From: Xanthocytophaga agilis
GTDB lineage: Bacteria > Bacteroidota > Bacteroidia > Cytophagales > 172606-1
Direction: 5' to 3'
DNA length: 64,000 nucleotides
Assembly (NCBI RefSeq): GCF_030068605.1
Contig: NZ_JASJOU010000004.1
Location: 248,001-312,000 of the forward strand
In this document: one piece after another, positions 1 to 9,258 of the stretch
How positions within the stretch are numbered: the stretch's first letter is position 1
Layout of the letters: each line of letters starts with the position of its first letter
Notes under the pieces: model-generated
Seen by the model: only the letters and a program-made list of their open reading frames with translations
Databases searched by the model: none
What the model was told of the DNA's origin: nothing
Translations under genes and position numbers: made by a program

Positions 1-857
1 TTCTTAAGTAATGCGGCTAAAAGATTCATTGATATCACCGACTTACCTGTTCCTGGTCCACCAGTAATGATTACTATTGTTTTACTCTTAGCATTAAGAG
101 CAAAATCCTTAGCTATTTCAAATGCTACTTTCTGATTGTCCAGTAGATGGAATAGCATGTTATGCTTAAATAGCTCTGCAACGTGGTCAATTAATTTTTT
201 ACTGGGTCGAATATTCCCTTTTTCAATGTGATAAATAATATCACTTCCTTTTCCTTTGCCAACATAGGTGCGTATGAATTCTTCTAGTTTTTTCTGGTCA
301 TTCTTTAAATATAAAGGAGACTCCTTAACGATTGACTCATAAATCTTTGCTTTTAGTGGTTCAGGATCTTTTTCAACATAATTATGCAGATAGGCGCACG
401 AAAAAGCACGTAAGGAACTATTGTAAATATTCTCGTTAAAATCTTTTAAAAACAACTTGTAGGAATAAGCCTGGTAAGAAGGATGAGCTTCATTACCGTG
501 ATAGGAGGTAAAAACAACACCATCCTTTGTTGTGGCACTGGCTTCTTTCCACTGCTTTAATTCTATGATAATAAAATTTTGCTTTTCTGCCTCATCTGTA
601 CCCGTTAGTATAAAGTCAACCCGTAAGGAAGTAGAAGGTAAATTGTACTCTATCAAAACGCCACAGTCATCAGCAATCGATGATCTTCTTATTACATTAC
701 CCATGAACTGCATGGAATTAATCCAGGCTTCCTCTTCTTTGCTATTAACTTTGGCCCAACCAAAAGCCTGTAAAACGGCTGTTCTAATCTTTGTCGAAAT
801 CTGATTAGTCTCAACATCTTCAATAAACCCTTTGGATGTATTTGTATAGGCAATCAT
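1..857 (-). CDS. DUF2075-type helicase with N-terminal nuclease-like domain (C-terminus outside window)
   Basis: Reverse-strand reading from the ATG at 857-855 stays open to the window edge (285 codons), so the gene is incomplete at its 3' end. The N-terminal part carries VDFILTG followed by FIIIELKQW, an acidic-residue/ELK pattern like PD-(D/E)xK nuclease folds. A Walker A loop, GGPGTGKS, follows near residue 275. This order (nuclease-like module, then P-loop ATPase) is typical of DUF2075 / Schlafen-group-3-like DNA/RNA helicases of defence islands. The start lies 1 base past the stop codon of the MazG-like gene, so the two are surely co-transcribed. Function in nucleic-acid-targeting defence is inferred from family and context. 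Confidence 0.8.
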   Translation of the reverse strand, partial: MIAYTNTSKGFIEDVETNQISTKIRTAVLQAFGWAKVNSKEEEAWINSMQFMGNVIRRSSIADDCGVLIEYNLPSTSLRVDFILTGTDEAEKQNFIIIELKQWKEASATTKDGVVFTSYHGNEAHPSYQAYSYKLFLKDFNENIYNSSLRAFSCAYLHNYVEKDPEPLKAKIYESIVKESPLYLKNDQKKLEEFIRTYVGKGKGSDIIYHIEKGNIRPSKKLIDHVAELFKHNMLFHLLDNQKVAFEIAKDFALNAKSKTIVIITGGPGTGKSVISMNLLAALLK

Positions 858-858
858 A

Positions 859-1188
859 TTACAATTCGTTGTATTTCTTTGAACTACCTTTGGCCTTATC
901 TGCAGGATATTTTTGTGCGTTAGTTTGAATCTTGTCTAAAAGGATCTGCTTTACATCAAGTCCATATTTATCAGCTAATAGTAATCCATACAAGAGTACA
1001 TCTGCTAATTCTTCCTTTACTTTTTCAGGTTTTGCCTCTTCCGGCTTTTTCCAAAGAAACAGTTCAAGTAATTCTCCGGCTTCAATGCTGATAGCCAAAG
1101 CCAGATCTTTGGGATTATGGAACTGTTCCCAATCTCGCTCATCTCTAAAGCGGAGTAATGCTTCTGTTACTTCTTTGATATCGCTCAT
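859..1188 (-). CDS. MazG-like nucleotide pyrophosphohydrolase
   Basis: This 109-residue protein has the all-alpha NTP-pyrophosphatase signature: EAGELLE, then after a short linker EELADVLLYGLLLADKYG. Together these give the ExxE...ExxD metal ligands of the MazG/RS21-C6 superfamily. The family hydrolyses (d)NTPs to NMP plus pyrophosphate as a dimer or tetramer. The single short domain suggests a house-cleaning dCTPase-like enzyme rather than full two-domain MazG. It lies 81 bases downstream of mod and 1 base before the DUF2075 gene on the same strand, so it is probably part of the restriction operon, where nucleotide-pool control could be an antiviral arm. A second, unrelated copy lies at 18525-18851. 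Confidence 0.85.
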   Translation of the reverse strand: MSDIKEVTEALLRFRDERDWEQFHNPKDLALAISIEAGELLELFLWKKPEEAKPEKVKEELADVLLYGLLLADKYGLDVKQILLDKIQTNAQKYPADKAKGSSKKYNEL

Positions 1189-1269
1189 TTCCAGCAGTTA
1201 TTTCTTTATGATCTTTACTATTTGGCGAGAAAATAATTATTTTTTGAATATCTTTTTTAAAAGGTGTTT

Positions 1270-3837
1270 TTATTTTGTTACCTCAATTACTTTCATACTT
1301 TCCTCACCAAACTGGGATACAACTTTGACAGCTACTCGATGTCCACGATCTTTTACCTCAATTGGGAAAGACTGAAAGCCATAAAGGTTATCAAATACCT
1401 CTTCATCTATTTCTAAGCGAAGGGTTTGTTCTGCTTTCTTCTTAATCTGCCGTTTAGATATTTCGGTTAGGCTCCGTTTTACTTTATCGAAGGCATTCTT
1501 GTCACCTCCACAGAAGAAAATTTGCTTGGTTACAAACTCACTTCCATTATAATCGTCATCTAGATACCAGTAGTTAATATCTGCCAGACTACGAGATTTT
1601 ACTTCATCTTTGATAGGATCGTATAAATCTAAGCCGCAAACTTCTACTTGGACGCGTCCATCTTCAAGAGCATTTACACTAATATCTGGCTCACCAATTG
1701 TAACAAAACTGGCGCCTTTGCGGTCTTTTTTTGAAAGGTCTTCTTGAAGTAGATCATCATGCATACGAACCTTGGTTACTTGCAGACCTGCATATTGTTT
1801 ATCTGTAATGTTCTCTACATCTGCTTCAAATGAGAAACCAAGGATTACCAACCAATTAGCATCTTTTCGTAAACGAGCTTCTTTAAAAGCTTCGCTAACC
1901 TGTTTTTTACTAACCGAACCAAATTTAGGCCCAATATGAATATAGGCTTTTTTCTCGCCATCTCCATTTGAATAATATCCTTCCGCATGAAGATATTGAT
2001 TAGTTAATTTATCTATACGTACAAACCTTGCATGTTCATTCTTGATTCCGTTACGAATTCCAGCAGTACGCAGATGGCTAAAAATGCGTTCTTCAAACTC
2101 TTGATCTGAGGGAGCTTCTTTTTGTCTTTCTTCTAATTCTTCAGGAGAGATAGGATTAAGGCTTTGAAGGGTTTCTACAGTAAATGATCCTGCAACTCTA
2201 AGAATATTTTTGTCTAATTCTGGCTGATCATATAATGTTTCTTCTTCTGGAGGCTCATCATTAGCAAGAGATTTAAGAGTAATATGAGGTACCTTCTTGT
2301 ATATAAACCCTTGACGTATATCTTTTCCTACATCATCGTACAATTTATAGTAAGGATAGACGGCTGTCATTAATCGTTGTTTAGCAATATTTAGGGCAAT
2401 TCGGGAAGTATCAATGGTAATCCAACGCCTTCCCCAATGCTCAGCTACATAGGCTGTAGTACCACTTCCACAAGTTGGATCTATTACTAAATCACCTGGA
2501 TCTGTAGTCATTAAAAGACAACGCTCAATAATTTTACCATTAGTTTGAACTACATATTGTAGATCATTTGTACCCATTAAGTCAGTCCAGATATTGCCTA
2601 TTGGAGTTGCAGGGAAATCTCCTAAATATTTTTTAAATCTTAATTTATTATCACCAACTAATATTCGATCCAATTTTAATAGTTTACTTATTCCCTTTTC
2701 TGTTGTACTCCAATGTCTCGCGGGCGCTGGACGATATAATCTGTTATTTACAGATACTGGGAAGTGAAAACTTTCAGAATATCCATTTGATTCTAGGCTT
2801 ACTGATTGAAAAATATTTAGACGTTGCTCAAGAGATAAAGTCCTTATCTCATTGCTTTTCAAACGTCTTATGTCCCCTTCCATCTCAAATAAGTTATATT
2901 GATCAAATATTTTTTCATCATCAAGCTTCTCGCTAAAAACTTGACGATATTTTACATTGTCCTTGTTTTTAGAATACCATATTATAAAATCCCCTAAAGT
3001 GCCAAGAGTACTAAGTTTAGCATTAGGACTACTTACAGAACCAGTTTTACGTACAGTTATAATATTGCAAAAGTTTTCGCTGCCAAAGATTTCATCTAGT
3101 AAACATCTAACTAAATGTAAGTTTTCATCACTAATTTGCACAAAGCAACTACCACTTTCTGTTAATAATTCCTTTGCTACTAATAGGCGATCACGTAAAT
3201 AACTTAAATATGAATGAATACCTAGTTCCCAAGTATCGCGGAATGCTTTTATTTGTTCAGGTTCATGAGTTATATATGCATCATCATTATCTTTTACATT
3301 TCTATCATTCATTCTAATTTGCCAATTTGATCCATATTTAATCCCATATGGAGGATCAAGATATATCATCTGCACTTTTCCTTGCATACTTTCCTTAGCG
3401 ACTAAAGAATTCATTACCAATAAGCTATCTCCCAAAATCATCCGATTAGTCCAATTCTCTGTATGTTTATAGTAATGACTAATCTTTTCAAATTCATCAA
3501 GTTCAAAAGAATTACCAAACATCTCTGTAAGAGAAAGTTGATCAGGATCTTTGCTGTGTTCACGTAAACGATAGAGATTTTTAATAATGATTTCTGGAGC
3601 AATATGTTCAGATCTATACAGTGAACGCACATCTACTTCCAGTTCATAATTATCATTTTTGTATTTGTCTAGCCAAACTAAATGCGGGTCTTGGTCTCGG
3701 TTAATGATTGGGTCAAGATCATATATCTTCTTTTTCTCAAATACAATCTCTTCTTCCATACCCTCATTTTCTAAGGTTGGAATAACAGCCTTTTTATCTC
3801 TCAGGTGTTTGGTAGAGGTGAGTTGATCTTTTTTCAT
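1270..3837 (-). CDS. Type III-like site-specific DNA methyltransferase (Mod subunit)
   Basis: 855 residues. Motif IV DPPYG (D161-Y164, preceded by YL) comes before the AdoMet-binding motif DPTCGSGTT (D453), the beta-class order of type III Mod enzymes and of N6-adenine/N4-cytosine methylases. The roughly 290 residues between these motifs would hold target recognition. After motif I come about 380 more residues, longer than a minimal Mod, possibly contacting Res. The ATG overlaps the res stop by 4 bases (ATGA), indicating translational coupling in a res-mod operon. Known role: methylates one strand of an asymmetric site and provides specificity for Res. The recognition site cannot be read from sequence. 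Confidence 0.9.
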   Translation of the reverse strand: MKKDQLTSTKHLRDKKAVIPTLENEGMEEEIVFEKKKIYDLDPIINRDQDPHLVWLDKYKNDNYELEVDVRSLYRSEHIAPEIIIKNLYRLREHSKDPDQLSLTEMFGNSFELDEFEKISHYYKHTENWTNRMILGDSLLVMNSLVAKESMQGKVQMIYLDPPYGIKYGSNWQIRMNDRNVKDNDDAYITHEPEQIKAFRDTWELGIHSYLSYLRDRLLVAKELLTESGSCFVQISDENLHLVRCLLDEIFGSENFCNIITVRKTGSVSSPNAKLSTLGTLGDFIIWYSKNKDNVKYRQVFSEKLDDEKIFDQYNLFEMEGDIRRLKSNEIRTLSLEQRLNIFQSVSLESNGYSESFHFPVSVNNRLYRPAPARHWSTTEKGISKLLKLDRILVGDNKLRFKKYLGDFPATPIGNIWTDLMGTNDLQYVVQTNGKIIERCLLMTTDPGDLVIDPTCGSGTTAYVAEHWGRRWITIDTSRIALNIAKQRLMTAVYPYYKLYDDVGKDIRQGFIYKKVPHITLKSLANDEPPEEETLYDQPELDKNILRVAGSFTVETLQSLNPISPEELEERQKEAPSDQEFEERIFSHLRTAGIRNGIKNEHARFVRIDKLTNQYLHAEGYYSNGDGEKKAYIHIGPKFGSVSKKQVSEAFKEARLRKDANWLVILGFSFEADVENITDKQYAGLQVTKVRMHDDLLQEDLSKKDRKGASFVTIGEPDISVNALEDGRVQVEVCGLDLYDPIKDEVKSRSLADINYWYLDDDYNGSEFVTKQIFFCGGDKNAFDKVKRSLTEISKRQIKKKAEQTLRLEIDEEVFDNLYGFQSFPIEVKDRGHRVAVKVVSQFGEESMKVIEVTK

Positions 3838-6800
3838 ATACTGTTAAGCTTACGACGAAGCTCGTTTTTTAGATTAGGAAAGGTATCTTGCTTGATTTCA
3901 ATAAAATGCCAAGGATAAAAGTTGTGGTCTGGTGCAATACGATTTATCGCAGGCAGGAAATAGTGCTCTATATAGCTTACTTTCTCCTCTTTGTCTTTAG
4001 TAAAAACAGGTCCAGAAGTTTCAATGATTAAATTGACATTATGCTTTTTGGGCGTTTGACATACTGCTATAAAGTCAGGATAGTAAAATCTGTCTTTACC
4101 ATCTTTGGCTGTGTAAGGAATGGCAAAATACAAGAATGCATTTTTGACATACGATAATACCTCAGGCATGTCTTCTAAGATCTGTGCAGCTACCCGTTCC
4201 CAATCCGAATCACAGACGATAGCATTTACATGACTCTTAGTTGTTTCAAAAACTTCACGGGTGGTGATACCTTGTACTTTCGTTGTTGAGCCTATGGGAT
4301 TGTTAATATTGAGTCTGAGATCTACTTTATCCTCAGCTCGTTGTCCTAGAAATATAGCTTTTTGAATATGCCTACAAGCGGAATCCATGTCTCTAAGCAC
4401 TAGTTGGGGAAAGGCATCTTTTAAGGTATCCACCTTATGTGCATACCAATAGGTAATAATGTTCTTAATCTGATTAAACTTGTGAAACTTCGGATACCCT
4501 TTTTCATCAGCATAGTAAGTAGAAAGCATCCGTTGAGTCAAACGGTAAATGATTTCCTGATGACGCTTTTCTTTTATGTGATTAAGAGTGTATTCAACTC
4601 TGCTTTCCTGAAACGCATTACCTACAATAGCCTCTATTAATTTAATACTCCCATCTAATTGGAAGTTAGCTACCTTTTCAAAGTCAGCCATGATATCTTC
4701 ATCAAAGCTATTAATTCGGTAACCTGTAACCTGAGGGAAACGAATTTCATATTTCTCTGTCCGTTCACTAATAGCATGTATTTGCTTTGCAGATTGTATC
4801 TCATACTTTTTTGTTGTCTTACCTGTACGACCTACAAAGTCAAACGGAACACTAACAATATGTGCAAATTCAGGAGGAAACTTTTGTTCTTTGATTCTAC
4901 GTTTGTCTTTGGTTGGATTACCCTCTTTGTCATAGTTTTCCAAGTGGTATTCTTTCCGACGTAGCGCCCGCCCAACAACTTGTTCACATAATAACTGTGA
5001 GCCAAAAGCACGTAACCCATAAATATGTGTCACTGTATTGGCATCCCAACCTTCTGTAAGCATAGAGACTGAAATAATACAATGTACGTGAGATCCTAAC
5101 TTACCTCTTTTGCCAACTGTATTCAAAACTTCCCGTAATATCTCAGATTCAGAAATCTGAGATGCGGCCCCTTGTCCATGTACTATAGCATATTCACGGC
5201 GAAAATTTTCAATTTCATGAGCAAAGATGGATTTAAAGCTTTCATCAATGGTAGCTTCTGCGTTATCTAATGCATAACTATCTATTAAAAGTGTAGGAGG
5301 CTTTTCTTTAAATTTACCATCCTTGACATTACTGAACTTTTCAAATGCTCCTTCTTTGAGTAGCTTAGTACCATCAACATGCGTTTTTTCATATCCAGCA
5401 ATTAGGCGATACATTTCATAGGACACCCGTGTATTACTACATACGATGATCATCACCGGGTTAGTACCAAATAACCCTTGAAACGCTTCATATTCACTTT
5501 CATAATGTTTGTAAAACATCTCAAGTGAATTCGTGACGTGATCTGGAAAGAATGGTTCGGGCAGAAAAGGACTGCTCTTCTTTGGTAATTCGGACTTTAC
5601 TACCGAATATATATTTTTGAGGATTGAATCAGTTAAACCTGCATACGTATTATCTCGCTCAGGTAGAAAAGGTATCTTAACTAATCCTGCTTCTATGGCA
5701 TCCACCAAGCCATAATCAGTAGCAATCCAGGGGAAAAGCAAACCTGATGGCCTACCAGATCCTTGCATATAATAAGGTGTAGCTGATAGATCAAATACAT
5801 TTCGTACTTTAAATTTTTCTACCAATTGCCTGATTGCATTATACCAAATGGAAGCAACCGCATTTTCTTTAGCTGTCATTTCTCCATCCTCTGAGTCTTT
5901 ACCTTTCCCATTTGGTAAATAACAATGGTGGGCTTCATCATTTAATATTAGTAAGCGGGAATCTAGCTTAAACCTTAATACTCTCTTAATTATTGAATTA
6001 AAGCTCTCCTCAGGTTTCTGAAAGTTATTCCCCTTTTTACCATCTAATGCACCAACAAACTTGCCTTTTAGTGTACGTGGTTCAAATGTATGATAATTCG
6101 TTATTACTAATTTGGTATTTAATAGTGGTAAATCCTGTTGGAGATTAGGCGGCACTAAATCTCTATCATAGTAAATATCTTTGATATAACGTTTATCTTT
6201 ATTCCAATTGTCAACAAATAAAACCTGCAGTCTATCCCGAACAGTGACACCTGGGGCAATAATGAGGAAATTATCATCAAAGCGAATATCATTTCTATAT
6301 TCTTGTCGATTAAAGAAATGATAAAGGATTTGTAATGCCATTACTACAGTTTTACCTGTACCTGTAGCCATTTTAAAAGCAGTACGAGGTAAAAGCTCAC
6401 CTACATTTTTGCGTTCTGACTGAAGTTTTGAAAGAATAAAAGAACCTATATTTGATTTCTCTGCAACCTCGTTTAACCAAATAGTAGTTTCAATAACTTC
6501 TCGTTGGGCAAAGAATAGCTGTTTGGTAATTATTCTGTTTGGATTTAAAAACCAATAGGTGAGTAAGTCCTTAGTAACTCTTGTGACATCTGTAAACCCA
6601 TTATATTCACTTTCTCTCCATAAACCTATCTCTCTTCTCAAAATTGTAACTAAATGTTCTTCTTTCGACTGAAAATCAGCCGTTGAAAAGAAGTCTAACT
6701 GTACTTTAGACTTTTTTACTGGACTTGGTGGCGCAGAGGGAATAAATGGTCTGCGATATACTTCTGGTGCTTTCTCATAACTTAGGCTTCCATCCAAATT

Positions 6801-6881
6801 AGTAAAGTAGTGTTTCTTAGGTTCCTGATAAGGATTGTTTAATATCGGATTTGTAGAAAGTGCTTGCATTGGATTTGTCAA
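3834..6881 (-). CDS. Type III-like restriction helicase-endonuclease (Res subunit)
   Basis: 1015 residues. Superfamily-2 helicase motifs are clear: Walker A MATGTGKT (K177), motif II DEAH (D315-H318) and a motif VI-like QVVGRALRR. The C-terminus has a nuclease-like segment, YYPDFIAV (D936) and then LIIETSG (E954). In the usual PD-(D/E)xK reading the catalytic Lys would be residue 956, which is Ser here. The protein would translocate along DNA with ATP after Mod recognises an unmodified site. It is the first gene of the minus-strand operon res-mod-mazG-DUF2075. It could belong to a variant Res clade rather than classical EcoP-type enzymes. Confidence 0.88.
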   Translation of the reverse strand: MTNPMQALSTNPILNNPYQEPKKHYFTNLDGSLSYEKAPEVYRRPFIPSAPPSPVKKSKVQLDFFSTADFQSKEEHLVTILRREIGLWRESEYNGFTDVTRVTKDLLTYWFLNPNRIITKQLFFAQREVIETTIWLNEVAEKSNIGSFILSKLQSERKNVGELLPRTAFKMATGTGKTVVMALQILYHFFNRQEYRNDIRFDDNFLIIAPGVTVRDRLQVLFVDNWNKDKRYIKDIYYDRDLVPPNLQQDLPLLNTKLVITNYHTFEPRTLKGKFVGALDGKKGNNFQKPEESFNSIIKRVLRFKLDSRLLILNDEAHHCYLPNGKGKDSEDGEMTAKENAVASIWYNAIRQLVEKFKVRNVFDLSATPYYMQGSGRPSGLLFPWIATDYGLVDAIEAGLVKIPFLPERDNTYAGLTDSILKNIYSVVKSELPKKSSPFLPEPFFPDHVTNSLEMFYKHYESEYEAFQGLFGTNPVMIIVCSNTRVSYEMYRLIAGYEKTHVDGTKLLKEGAFEKFSNVKDGKFKEKPPTLLIDSYALDNAEATIDESFKSIFAHEIENFRREYAIVHGQGAASQISESEILREVLNTVGKRGKLGSHVHCIISVSMLTEGWDANTVTHIYGLRAFGSQLLCEQVVGRALRRKEYHLENYDKEGNPTKDKRRIKEQKFPPEFAHIVSVPFDFVGRTGKTTKKYEIQSAKQIHAISERTEKYEIRFPQVTGYRINSFDEDIMADFEKVANFQLDGSIKLIEAIVGNAFQESRVEYTLNHIKEKRHQEIIYRLTQRMLSTYYADEKGYPKFHKFNQIKNIITYWYAHKVDTLKDAFPQLVLRDMDSACRHIQKAIFLGQRAEDKVDLRLNINNPIGSTTKVQGITTREVFETTKSHVNAIVCDSDWERVAAQILEDMPEVLSYVKNAFLYFAIPYTAKDGKDRFYYPDFIAVCQTPKKHNVNLIIETSGPVFTKDKEEKVSYIEHYFLPAINRIAPDHNFYPWHFIEIKQDTFPNLKNELRRKLNSI

Positions 6882-7064
6882 GAAAATACAATAAGGCTCT
6901 GTCCATAAGATTTATGTGAATCTCATGGGTGGATTTATCAAAAGAAATTTAGGTTTTTGTAAGGTTGTGGGATAATAAAAAGTTAGTCTAATAAATAACG
7001 ATAGAGATAAACTACAGTTATAACTTAGAGAAGTGCAATATCTGTGAACAGAAGGAAGTAGGCA

Positions 7065-7129
7065 ATACCACGTTTGGGGTATTTTTTAATAAGCTTATTA
7101 AAAATGAAATATACCGCGTTTGGGGTATT
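7065..7129. promoter_or_regulatory. Repeat-palindrome-repeat element between divergent res and DUF262 genes
   Basis: Two 19-bp direct repeats, ATACC(A/G)CGTTTGGGGTATT, lie at 7065-7083 and 7111-7129 (46 bp apart, one mismatch). Each is itself an imperfect dyad (AATACC...GGTATT in the first). Between them is a perfect 22-bp palindrome at 7083-7104 centred on AAGCTT. The element sits 60 bp before the DUF262 ATG in the 307-bp divergent spacer 6882-7188. Operators for a controller protein are the simplest reading; no regulator gene is adjacent. The rest of the spacer is AT-rich without a recognisable gene. Confidence 0.6.
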
Positions 7130-7188
7130 GATACGAGCATGCGACAAATCTACATTTGGCTTAACTCAAACAGAAATATTAATTATAT

Positions 7189-8931
7189 ATGTCTACACTA
7201 TCCAATAATCCATTGACACCATCTGCACCAGGAATGATAGCAAGTGGAAAAGCTCTTATTATTGATGTTTTCTCTAGGTTTTGGTTTTCTATTCCTGACT
7301 ATCAGCGACCTTATTTGTGGGGTAAGGAGCAAGTTATTGACTTATTAGAAGATGTCTGGTTTGCTACATGCAATCAGCCTACAAAAGAATATTTTCTAGG
7401 ATCTATGGTGATTCAACAAACAAATTTTAGTGCAGCTCAAAATTATATAGAAGCTGATTTATTAGATGGCCAACAACGTATTACTACACTACTATTAATC
7501 TTTGCTGTGCTTAGAGATATAAGTACAAATCAACAATTACGGCAAAATTGTAACTCATTTATATGTCAAGAAGGGGATAAATTTACAGGAACCCCTCAAA
7601 AGGTTAGACTTCAATATCTAATTAGATATTTGCCAAATCATTTTATTCAAGATATTGTCATTAAAGACCAAGGAACACTTAATAGGGCAGATTTGGAAGT
7701 TAAGTCAGAGTCAACAGATCTTACAGAAGCTAATATGGCAAAAGCATTATTAGCTATCCATAATTATTTTGGCAAGCTTACTACAAATCAAATAGAGGAC
7801 TTTGCAGTCTTTTTGTTTACCAAAGTTCTGTTAATTTATGTCTCCTCTGACAATTTACAGGATGCATTTCGTTTATTCACAATCCTCAATAACAGAGGGG
7901 TACCTCTAACTAATGCAGATATATTGAAAGCTTGGAATTTGGGCGCTATACCTAATTCGAACGATAGGGCCACATATGCGAAGATCTGGGAAAGTATAGA
8001 GGGAGAATATGGTAATGATGAGTTCGATCGCTTATTGTCGCATGTGCGTTCAATTTATGTAAAAGATAAAGCCCGTGAAAATTTATTAACTGAATTTGAG
8101 GATAATATTTATAAAAAGGGATTTCTTCAAAAAGGAAGAGACACATTCAATGTTATAAAAGAATATGCACAGATATATGATTTACTATATTGGCTAAATG
8201 ATGAACATGATCATTTAACGAACTGGTTTAAAAATCTTATTACTGTTATGGGTTGGGGAATTCCGTCTGTAGAATGGGTACCACCTTTACTATATTTTTA
8301 CAAAAAGTTTGGAGTAGAAGAAAATTCCTTGCTAGATACATTTTTGCTAAAACTAGATAATAAGTTTTCAGCTGATTGGTTACTTCAGCCTTCTCTTACT
8401 CAAAGAATAAATAATATGAATGCAATTCTGAAAGAAATTGAAAAAGCAACTAGTCCAACATCCGTAATTGAGAATAAAAATATTTTTCAAATAGACATTA
8501 ATAGATTAACGCCTATTTTGGAGAATAATCTATATGATAAATCATATGCCAGATATCTTTTATTTAAATTAGAGTTTCTGAAAAAAGATCATTCATCCCA
8601 ATTTCAAGACTTTAAATATCTCACAATAGAGCATATTTTACCTCAAAATCCAGATTCTGGAAGCCAATGGAGAACTGATTTTACGCAGGAACAGATAGAA
8701 CACTGGGTGCACAAAATGGGAAATCTGATTTTACTAAGTCGTTCTAAAAACTCTTCTCTAGGAAATAGAGAATTTCAGGATAAGAAACACAAATACTTTA
8801 CCAAGAGTGTTGATGCATTACCTAATTCTTTGCAAATTATGCAACTCAATGAATGGAATCTTAAACTACTTCAAGAAAGACACCAACAGTTAACCAGAGA
8901 ACTGATTGCACACTACCAAAAAAAGGGTTGA
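7189..8931 (+). CDS. DUF262 (GmrS-like) and HNH (DUF1524-like) defence nuclease
   Basis: 580 residues. The N-terminal DUF262 domain shows IPDYQRPYLWG, YFLGSMVIQQ and DLLDGQQRITTLLLI, the ParB/sulfiredoxin-like NTPase signature with its DGQQR loop. The C-terminus has TIEHILPQNP, then HKMGNLILLSRSKNSSLGN, matching the His-Asn-His arrangement of DUF1524 nucleases. The same two-domain layout occurs in GmrSD-type type IV restriction enzymes (hydroxymethyl- or glucosylated phage DNA) and other DUF262 defence proteins. It is divergent from the type III system, with the repeat-palindrome element in between. Substrate specificity is not inferable. ATG start; no good Shine-Dalgarno, as is usual here. 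Confidence 0.88.
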   Translation: MSTLSNNPLTPSAPGMIASGKALIIDVFSRFWFSIPDYQRPYLWGKEQVIDLLEDVWFATCNQPTKEYFLGSMVIQQTNFSAAQNYIEADLLDGQQRITTLLLIFAVLRDISTNQQLRQNCNSFICQEGDKFTGTPQKVRLQYLIRYLPNHFIQDIVIKDQGTLNRADLEVKSESTDLTEANMAKALLAIHNYFGKLTTNQIEDFAVFLFTKVLLIYVSSDNLQDAFRLFTILNNRGVPLTNADILKAWNLGAIPNSNDRATYAKIWESIEGEYGNDEFDRLLSHVRSIYVKDKARENLLTEFEDNIYKKGFLQKGRDTFNVIKEYAQIYDLLYWLNDEHDHLTNWFKNLITVMGWGIPSVEWVPPLLYFYKKFGVEENSLLDTFLLKLDNKFSADWLLQPSLTQRINNMNAILKEIEKATSPTSVIENKNIFQIDINRLTPILENNLYDKSYARYLLFKLEFLKKDHSSQFQDFKYLTIEHILPQNPDSGSQWRTDFTQEQIEHWVHKMGNLILLSRSKNSSLGNREFQDKKHKYFTKSVDALPNSLQIMQLNEWNLKLLQERHQQLTRELIAHYQKKG

Positions 8932-9060
8932 TTGTACTAACTTTATTTTGCTTCATAAACTACGAAGCTGTTAATCTTATATTCATAAATATATATTCTT
9001 ATATAGAAAAGTCTCAGGTATGTAGACTAAAAATACTTTTCAAGAATGCATACATAGCAA

Positions 9061-9087
9061 AAATCCCCATCACTACGACGGGGATTT
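9061..9087 (+). terminator. Hairpin downstream of the DUF262 gene
   Basis: AAATCCCC (9061-9068) pairs with GGGGATTT (9080-9087) across an 11-base loop. Only a weak T-rich tail follows. Strand symmetry means it could also end the minus-strand transcript from the MscS side. Apart from this hairpin I see nothing gene-like in 8932-9258. Confidence 0.55.
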
Positions 9088-9258
9088 CTATTTGTCCAGA
9101 AGATTAAACCTGTAGGCTCCCTATCAATTCAGTGCAGGATTGATCTCTTAAATAACCTTTGTTTACCTGGCTTAATTCATCAAATAATCTAAGACCTATT
9201 AAACCTCATTCAGTATAACTTTCCCCTTCTCCCAAAATGGAGCGTATCTATTGAGTCA

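Noticed and set aside
532-804. Plus-strand 90-codon ORF
   Set aside because: Antisense to the clear DUF2075-type coding frame; shadow ORF.
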